A stretch of DNA of 64,000 bases. Source: Beroe forskalii. Its lineage: Eukaryota > Ctenophora > Nuda > Beroida > Beroidae. The position numbers and the translations under genes are program-made. The notes beneath the pieces were generated by a model. That model ran no database searches. It was not told where the DNA came from and worked only from the letters and a program-made list of their open reading frames with translations. This document shows, in pieces, positions 57,301-64,000 of this stretch. Each line of letters begins with the position of its first letter. Position 1 is the stretch's first letter. The stretch spans positions 62,001 through 126,000 of the forward strand of contig WFMF01000383.1 in NCBI GenBank assembly GCA_011033025.1, read 5' to 3'.

Positions 57301-60300
57301 AGATAACGTCACCCCGCCACTTCCCATGCTTATATATTTGACCTGTGGTACTTGGGCGTGTCATTTCCCATGCTCTGTTTGTGAGGCTCGACGCTCGCGT
57401 GACGTCCAGAAGACCTAACTGAGCGAGACCGCTCGAGAACGGGCACTTTGTCACTATCCGGACTGACATTTAACTTGCTACTGAAATATAGTCGGAATGT
57501 GGGCTCAGCAAGCGAACAGAGTTCACAGCTAGCGAACTGAGTTAACATATAAATATATGAATCTACGAAACAGTACATATTGCAATTAAAAATTAAGCTT
57601 GCCATGGCCTTCTCGAGCATTTATTATGTATATTGTATAAAAGATGTATATGTATATCATGTATATAGTAAATAATACATGTATCAGGGCGCTGGCATGT
57701 ATATTGTAAATTACATGTATAGCAGTAATAAATTACATGGAGCAGTAACTGCGCTTAGCTATCTATGTGAACTAGAAGCTGGAAATGCCATATAAGGCTA
57801 TTATGGAGACTATTCAAATCTCGTGGTCAGTACTTATTACTTAAGATCCCTGAGATCATTCAAATGATTTACAGAAACTTAATAATTTGCATTCTTTTCC
57901 ATCAGCCAATGAAAACAAGGCAATGATAAAACACACAGACCCATATCCAAAAAATATTGCAGCCCACTCGTTTCACTCGCCAGAATTTTGCCTATCTCGC
58001 GGTGATTTTTGGTGTTTAATCAAATTTTCTGTACAGCTTTCCGCCGAAAATTTTTTGTTTTTCCTAAAATTTGCTTCGTCTCAAAATTTCTTCCGACCCA
58101 GGTTCGCTGGTTCGCGGCTTTTTTGGATATGGGCACACAAAACACTCACATAAAAGCAACACTCCACGCAAAAAGAGTAGGCGGTTAAGAAGCATCCTAT
58201 ACACCGCGCACGAGAAATAGGCGGGTAGGATGACGTCATTATCATATGATTATGTAGTGAGTTGATGACGTTGAACCGCCTATTTCTTGTGCGCGGCGTT
58301 TAATCTGAACGTCTCAACCGCCTCCTTTTCGAGCACGACATTAAAACACACAAAGCAACGGCATATGTCGTGGTTAAAGTGTTGGCGGAGCTGTCCTGAC
58401 GGTTCAAAAAGGCACCGATATTGGGAGCCAAGTTTTCATACACTCATACACTTTGGCGCTATTTGGCGGACAAATAATTTTCCCCTCAAATAACACCATA
58501 GTGTATGAAAACTTGGCACAAATTTTTTACAAATTACCAATTCCGCCAATCAATTCAACACGACAATATATTCACGATAGGAACACAGTTCATTCACAGG
58601 TATATTACGCGTATGTGTGCAGATGGATCGATCGAAAGATCCGTCGAAAGAACGCGCAAATTTCAGTGCGCGCGCAATGTTTCAATTTGCGTTTAATTGA
58701 AATTTTTGCTGAAATTTGCGCATTCTTTCGACGGATCTTTTGATCGATGCATTTGCACAAATATGGGTTACAAAGGTGACACACTGTGCTGAACGAATCA
58801 CCAGTCACTTACTTGGAGTTGCTGCCTTTAAACTTGTTCGTAATCCGCGTGAGAATATTCGAAGATCTGTTTCTGTCATTTGAAGTCTGGGAGGTGTCAT
58901 TCGTAAGAATTTCCATTAGAGAGTGTTAATTTGAAAGGATAATGAACTAAGGAAAGTTAATTTGAAAGGGTAATGAACTAATGAAAGCTTCTAAAATACT
59001 GGAAGGGATGCGAGGATTACGTTACGTAATTTAAGAGCACGTACATTACGTTAAAGTGGTAAAATAGGTGACGTGTCTAACGCCTTTTGAGCCTCTCCTT
59101 GTGGGGAGGTACCTTAGAAAGTACCTGGGTAGGTACCTGGGAAGGTAACTGGGAAAGTACCTGAGAGAGTACCTGGGAAAAGTACCTGGGGAGGAAAGTA
59201 CCTGATAAAGTACCTGGGAAAGTACCTGAGAAGGTACCTGGGAAAGTACCTGGGAAAGTACCTGGGAAGGTACCTGACAAAGTACCTGAGAGAGTACCTA
59301 AGAATGTACCTTAGAATGTACCTGAGCATATAAAGTACCTGAGAAAGTACCTGAGAGGAAGGTGTCTGGGAGGAGGAGGTAGTGTTGGGAGGAAGGTACC
59401 AGGTACCTGAAAAAGTACCTGAGAAAGTACCTGAGAGGAAGGTGTCTGGGAGGAGGAGGTAGCGTTGGGAGGAAGGTACCAGGTACCTGGAAAAGTACCT
59501 GGGAAAGTACCTGGGAGGAAGGTATCTGGGAGGAGGAGGTAGTGTTGGGAGGAAGGTACCAGGTACCTTAAAAAGTACCTGGGAAAGTACCTGGGAGGAA
59601 GGTGTCTGGGAGGAGGAGGTAGTGTTGGGAGGCCACCTCTTGGAAGGTACCTGGGAGGAAAGTACCTGGGAAAATACCTCGGAAAGTACCTGAGAGGAAG
59701 GTGTCTGGGAGGAGGAGGTAGTGTTGGGAGGCCACCTCTTCTGACCCCGAGTACCTGGTAAAGTACCTGAGAAAGTACTTGAGAAAGTACCTGGGAAAGT
59801 ACCTGGGAAAGTACCTAGGAAAGTACCAGGGAGAGTACCTGAGAGGAAGGTGTCTGGGAGGAGGAGGTAGTGTTGGGAGGCCACCTCTTGGAAAGTACCT
59901 GGGAGGAAAGTACCTGGGAAAGTACCTGAGAGGAAGGTGTCTGGGAGGAGGAGGTAGTGTTGGGAGGCCACCTCTTCTGACCCCGAGTACCTGGGAAAGT
60001 ACCAGGGAAGGTACCTGGGAAAGTACCTGGAATGGTACCTGAGAGGAAGGTGTCTGAGAGAGTACCTGAGAGGAAGGTGTCTGGGAGGAGGAGGTAGTGT
60101 TGGGAGGAAGGTACCTGGGAGAAAGTACCTGGGAAAGTACCTGAGAGGAAGGTGTCTGGGAGGAGGAGGTAGTGTTGGGAGGCCACCTCTTCTGACCCCG
60201 AGTACCTGGGAAAGTACCAGGGAAGGTACCAGGGAAAGTACCTGGAATGGTACCTGAGAGGAAGGTGTCTGGGAGGTACCTGAGAAAGTACCTGAGAGGA

Positions 60301-63300
60301 AGGTGTCTGGGAGGAGGAGGTAGTGTTGGGAGGCCACCTCTTCTAACCCCGAGTACCTGAGAAATTACCTGGGAATGAACCCGGGAAAGTCCCTGGGAAA
60401 GTCCCTGGGAGGAAGGTGTCTGGGAGGAGGAGGTACCTGAGAGGAAGGTACCCGGAATGGTACCTAGAGAGTACCTGAGAAAGTACCTGAGAGGAAGGTG
60501 TCTGGGAGGAGGAGGTAGTGTTGGGAGGCCACCTCTTGGAAAGTACCTGGGAAAGTACCTGAGAAAGTACCTGAGAGGAAGGTGTCTGGGAGGAGGAGGT
60601 AGTGTTGGGAGGCCACCTCTTCTGACCCCGAGTGTTTCCGTGGAATGTGCTCCGGTGGGGGGTCTGCCTCGAGTGGAATCCGTCCTGCGACCACTGCATT
60701 AGTTTGTGTTTTTTCAAGACATCGACTTAAGAAATATTGTCTAAACTTAACAACACTACTAATTACAATCAAATTTGAGGTAACTCAATGACTTTTGCAC
60801 TGATGATGATTTGAAAGTACTTCGCATTGAAAAGTCAGATCTTTGTGGTTATTTGTGTTGTGGAACTTGGCAATTACAGAGTTTTATTATTGTATAAAGT
60901 TACCAGACAGTCAACCTCGTGTTAATTATAGTCGCAACAATGCAACCAACTTGAATAGCTTCATCCCCCTCTAAGAAAAGGGGGGATGAACATTTTGGTC
61001 CGGATAAGGTAGGTTGGGGTTGACCCAATTTCAAGGATTTTGGGGAGATTTGAACAGACGAGGGGGGGGGGAGGGGTGAAAACTTAAGGGGGATCTCGAA
61101 GTTTTTTATGGCATTGTTATAAGTATTGGCTACAACTTTTTGCATCAGGAATTTGGATTGTCAAGCGCAAAAATGCCCGAGTTTACTTGCCGCATCTCAG
61201 CTTTTGAGAGTCAATAATGTTAGCTACTCCAGGATCATATTGACCAGGCCCGTAGCCAGGATTTTTTTCCGGGAGGGGCCCTTGCGCCGCGAGCGAAGCA
61301 AGCAAGCTGCGGCAGGGGTCTGGGGGCGCAGCCCTCAGCGGGGTCCAGGGGCGAGCCCCTGCCAGAGGGTTAGGGGGCGAGCCCCTGAAAAATTTTTGGG
61401 AAATTAGGGTGCTGCAGGATGATTTTTACAATAAAGAAATGTACAGGAAATGTACAGGACGATATTTGTCAAAATTAGAGAATCGAAAAAGTATACAATC
61501 AGATATATAATCGAGCTATAACAGTCAGAATCAGATTAAACTAGTAAACTGACACTATTTAACCAAGCCGAAGTATGTAATTATGATTATCAGTCAAAAA
61601 ACTTTTATTCTAACTATTTTTTTTAAATGGTACCTTTTCTTCCGAGGGGGGCTGCAGCCCCCCTAGCCCCCCCTCTGTCTACGGGCCTGATATTGACCAC
61701 ATATTAACCTAAATTATCATGAGAGTTCCGTTGCGATTACTATAAATCACTCGAATATTCCCCAATCCTTACAACTCGCTTTTTACCACTCGTTATTTAC
61801 CATTTCGCAATCCAAGTGTCTAGGTGGCTACTGGCTATTGGATCGATGATCTGCTACAAAATCAGTTGGATATTCTCCAGCTTCTCTCAAGTCTCACACA
61901 TCCAATGACCTGTACAGGAATCCTGTACGTGGCCTTTTGATCACTGCATCAAATGAAGTACTTGTATACTTTACAAAGGCGGCCTTCATTTTTCGGATTG
62001 ATCATTAGCTGAAAGCCACATGAAGTTCCTATCCAGTGTATTCTGATCACAGATATCATCTGTTTGTGGCCAGTTGACAGAAAAACAAATGACAGAAGTG
62101 ACTTTACAATCATAAGTTATACAAATCAATTAATCGTACTCAAGAGGATTGAAAATGCTCCGTTTTGATCACTATTATTGGTAGCGTATTAGCTTGCGGC
62201 GTATTAGGTTGCCTACATTTGATTCAGGGGCGTAGTCAGGGGGAGGCGACACAGGCGGCTGCCTCCCCCTTTTTGGACAGGTGATATGAAAATTTTGTTC
62301 ATTTTGATAAAATGAGAGCTTCGAGCCAACAAAATAGAACATTAAATAGGTTTTGAATGTAACTCGCCGCCCCCTTTTTAAAAATCTGGCTACGCCCCTG
62401 ATTTGATTGACCAATCTGCGCGCAATTTACTCACGAGCACACGTAGCAGTTTTAAACTTTACAACACTACTTTATACAATCAAATTTGAGATTTCCTGGT
62501 GACGTTGAAGTTTCGACGAAATTAATTGAATTTCAGAAAAAGTTCGTTTCACTTCGCTGAGCTAAGAAGAGAATAAAGAAAATTATTCACACGTAGCAGT
62601 ATAAGTTGTGCTAATATTTCTTAATTTGTTCAAATTGCATCCATTCACCTCCTACCCCTCATCCCCATTACTAAACGTACCTATTTGTAGTTTAAAATGC
62701 ATTTTTATGGAATGAGGCACATGATATATTTGAACAAATGCTGATTATAAATTATGAAATAAATCAGTTTGAATTTGAATTCGAAATATTTCATACCTGG
62801 TGAGGACTGCTGCTCTGGAAGCCTACTGCACTGTTCGTTCTGTTTGTAGAGGACGGAGGACTGAGGGAAGATGAGTAGTCAGTGTACTATGTACATTATA
62901 CTTGTATAAACACACCTATGCTAAATCTCAAGTTTTACTGTTTTAGAACCGCAAAACTCGCCTTTTCACTGTACATAACGCACGAACAAGAGGCCGTTGT
63001 TGGAGACGGCATCACCATGTTTTAAAATGGTGTGTACGTGTTTCGATATTACATGTCAGTTGGTGCGCATATAGCAGGGAATATAAAATATGAGAGGGGG
63101 GAGACCAATTTACGGAAATTTAGAGAAGCGAAATTTTCTTAAATTCCAATAAAATAGGTGGAAAAGAGATGGTCGGGGCAATCACTTCAAAGAGCAGACA
63201 GAAAACCGTTGAAGCAAATGATCACACATTTCACTGCACATTTCTTTCATATTTCATCACTTCACGTCACTTCGCTGAGCTTCATCACTTCACAAAATAT

Positions 63301-63609
63301 CACTGTGCCACCTCACTCCATCACTTCACACAATCACTTTACTCCATCACACTATCACATTCCGCCATCTTTCCTTCTCACCTAGGGCTGATCCTCTGGT
63401 TAGACCGGTTATGTCCCACTCCACTTGAGCTCTGAGTCCTGCCATGTTTCAGCCCGCCACTCCCTGGCACACTGGCTTTATGCGGCATGGACTGCTTGGT
63501 GCCACTGCTGGTACCACCACTCCCAGCGCCGGTGGAGCTCCGCGAGGCAGCACCCGGGGAAGGAGTGGCGTTGATCCTGAGGTTCTTTGCCATGACATGC
63601 TGCAGCATT
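51344..63609 (-). CDS. MARK: MARK/Par-1 family kinase, C-terminal half with KA1 domain (partial)
   Basis: Microtubule-affinity-regulating Ser/Thr kinase; only spacer and KA1 parts lie in the window, the kinase and UBA exons being beyond the right edge. Minus-strand exons: 63609-63382 (Ser/Gly-rich spacer), 62860-62797, probable 60693-60617 ([11 protein letters not shown]), 58886-58813 ([11 protein letters not shown]), 57480-57343, 52799-52720 ([16 protein letters not shown]), 52196-52118 ([16 protein letters not shown]), 51746-51648 ([15 protein letters not shown]) and 51402-51344 ([14 protein letters not shown], stop TAA). The last four are unmistakable KA1, which binds anionic lipid and restrains the kinase. 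Phases agree except that 60617 exits in phase 2 while 58886 starts in phase 0 (62797 joins 58886 directly, so that exon may be alternative), and one small exon is missing between 57343 and 52799. Confidence 0.93.
52470..52732 (-). repeat. 28-bp tandem array of a MARK exon's 5' splice site
   Basis: About nine to ten units reading, in gene sense, ATGATGAAG|GTATGTGTGAG then TTGAGGAA. The exon 52799-52720 ends in ATGATGAAG|GTAGGT, so the array repeats the exon edge and donor over 260 bp of intron. Confidence 0.93.
53715..56867. mobile_element. 3.15-kb DNA transposon with ~520-bp inverted ends, TTA duplication
   Basis: Left inverted repeat 53715-54233, right 56344-56867, starting TAGTCCAACGCATTTTTGC, over 90 percent alike by eye, flanked by TTA on both sides. 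The interior has no recognised transposase (a 119-codon ORF at 54613-54972 matches nothing I know). Non-autonomous, in a MARK intron; the TWA duplication suggests a PIF/Harbinger-like source. Confidence 0.88.
55125..55357. mobile_element. Nested MITE with GATCGATCGACC-rich ends, TAA duplication
   Basis: 233 bp inside the larger element. Arms GTAACGTTCGTCGGTCGATCG / CGATCGACCGACGAACGTTAC, flanked by TAA both sides. Confidence 0.88.
57200..57312. promoter_or_regulatory. Cluster of five TGACGTCA (CRE/ATF) sites in a MARK intron
   Basis: Perfect TGACGTCA octamers at about 57204, 57224, 57247, 57267 and 57283, plus a near match (AACGTCACC) at about 57305, spaced roughly 16-23 bp, beginning 30 bp past the 57480-57343 exon donor. 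The octamer is the textbook CREB/ATF site. Two copies of a 43-bp unit (CACATAGGCGCTGAAATGACG) contribute, so duplication built part of it. Regulatory function is inferred only. Confidence 0.55.
57621..57745. repeat. TGTATAT-rich tandem segment
   Basis: Repeated ATGTATAT/TACATGTAT motifs with GCATGTATATTGTA blocks in a MARK intron. Confidence 0.7.
58200..58302. mobile_element. 105-bp palindromic MITE, third copy
   Basis: CACCGCGCACGAGAAATAGG / CCTATTTCTTGTGCGCGGCG ends and centre ATGACGTCATTATCATATG. Confidence 0.9.
58596..58770. mobile_element. Hairpin MITE (GTGTGCAGATGGATCG), third copy
   Basis: Arms ACGCGTATGTGTGCAGATGG... with GATCCGTCGAAAGAA; inverted partner ends ...GCACAAATATGGGT. It lies 43 bp downstream of MARK exon 58886-58813. 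Confidence 0.88.
59095..60616 (-). repeat. 1.5-kb minisatellite of GTACCTGGGAAA units, seeded from a MARK exon edge
   Basis: A 12-bp GGTACCTGGGAAA-type unit alternates with a longer block (GAGGAAGGTGTCTGGGAGG, AGGAGGTAGTGTTGGGAGG). Several longer units contain CACCTCTTCTGACCCCGAGT, the reverse complement of the MARK exon 60693-60617 end plus its donor. Long ORFs through it (407 codons) are repeat artefacts. Confidence 0.92.
60700..61244. other. MARK intron segment, no feature
   Basis: AT-rich, with a purine-rich G-run segment near 61058. No exon recognised. Confidence 0.4.
61245..61689. mobile_element. hAT-like MITE (CAGGCCCGTAGCCAGG ends) with ATATTGAC duplication
   Basis: 445 bp, ends CAGGCCCGTAGCC and GTCTACGGGCCTG, flanked by ATATTGAC on both sides. 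The left third is GC-rich (GGGGCGAGCCCCTG palindromes). Confidence 0.92.
62225..62400. mobile_element. hAT-like MITE (CAGGGGCGTAG ends) with perfect ATTTGATT duplication
   Basis: 176 bp, same family as 17283 and 18458. ATTTGATT flanks both ends exactly, confirming 8-bp duplications for the family. Confidence 0.93.
62530..62590. mobile_element. Fragment of the TTCGCTGAGCTAAGAA family
   Basis: AAAAAGTTCGTTTCACTTCG-CTGAGCTAAGAAGAG; the same arm as at 41405 and 35795. Confidence 0.8.
63250..63370. repeat. Degenerate CATCACTTCAC repeat
   Basis: About eight imperfect copies of ATCACTTCAC in the MARK intron just beyond the donor of exon 63609-63382. Confidence 0.8.
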
Positions 63610-63659
63610 CTGAGGTGGGGCAGCGCACATCAAACATACACAGCCGAGCAGCGGGAAAC

Positions 63660-63860
63660 GTGGGGGTGCCGTGTGGTGAGTGGGGAACATGTGCCAGTGA
63701 GTGGGGACGGTGAGTGGGAAACATGGGGTGCGTGGTGAGTGGAAAACTTCAGCAGAGGAGAGGGAAACATGTGCTGCGTGGTGGGAACGGTGAGTGGGAC
63801 AAACTTCAGTAGAGGAGAGGGAACTCTTGAGTAGAAGAGTGGGAAAATGTGAGTAGTGGT
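63660..63860. repeat. Degenerate GTGAGTGGGAACA repeat
   Basis: Seven or more imperfect GGTGAGTGGGAAACATG units. ORFs on both strands here are artefacts. It lies upstream (gene sense) of MARK exon 63609-63382. Confidence 0.8.
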
Positions 63861-63894
63861 ATGGGAAAACGAGAGTGGAGTTGGAAAAGGGGGG

Positions 63895-63980
63895 GGGGTC
63901 TACCGGCCAACGGCCATTGGCCAATTGGCCGAAAGCGCAAATTCTAAGACAATTGACCTTCGGCCGGCGCGGTGGAGCCC
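63895..63980. repeat. Palindrome-rich GGCCAATTGGCC segment
   Basis: GGCCAACGGCCATTGGCCAA-TTGGCC with a later CCTTCGGCCGGC; overlapping palindromes at the window edge. Confidence 0.7.
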
Positions 63981-64000
63981 ACCCCCAAAGGTGAGTGGAG

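Noticed and set aside
59114-60337. Minus-strand ORF of 407 codons
   Set aside because: It runs through a minisatellite whose 12-bp units keep all frames open; not evidence of a gene on its own.
63378-63924. Overlapping ORFs on both strands at the right end
   Set aside because: Only the frame of MARK exon 63609-63382 is supported; the others are shadows or read through GTGAGTGGG repeats.

Overview
The window is nuclear DNA of an animal. It is AT-rich, has short phase-consistent GT-AG introns, and carries many small non-autonomous transposons, minisatellites and palindromes. Four genes can be read as spliced exon chains whose reading phase agrees across most junctions: an ER-type 2-Cys peroxiredoxin (PRDX4-like, minus strand, 3232-5714), a major-facilitator transporter close to the SLC18B1/vesicular-amine family (plus strand, 20937-36461), a protein with an N-glycosylation-rich repeat stalk and two C-type lectin domains (minus strand, 39448-45426), and the 3' half of a MARK/Par-1 kinase gene ending in a KA1 domain (minus strand, 51344-63609, running off the right edge). 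A lone plus-strand terminal exon at 18036-18193 belongs to a gene I cannot name. The protein divergence and repeat content fit an invertebrate, perhaps a fast-evolving deuterostome, but the species cannot be named from this.

Layout: 0-8 kb holds a truncated LINE, the peroxiredoxin (its first exon bracketed by two related MITEs) and a long retroelement-derived ORF. 8.3-9.8 kb is an abrupt GC-rich island dominated by a 19-bp palindromic array of about 48 units. 10-20 kb is mostly non-coding, with hAT-like and foldback elements, minisatellites and perfect hairpins. 21-36.5 kb is the transporter. Its exon 5 has been tandemly copied, and its intron 11 holds a triplicated 1.68-kb element with palindromic ends; an inverted single copy lies just past the gene. 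39-45 kb is the lectin gene. 46-51 kb holds hairpin MITEs and a 2.6-kb palindrome. 51-64 kb is the MARK gene, whose introns contain a 3.15-kb transposon with 520-bp inverted ends, a CRE-motif cluster and a large minisatellite.

The genes do not form an obvious pathway. The strongest recurring oddity is structural: in the transporter, lectin, kinase and peroxiredoxin genes, short tandem duplications begin inside an exon's 3' end, so several copies of exon edge plus 5' splice site lie in a row. In the transporter the copied coding pieces differ almost only at silent positions.
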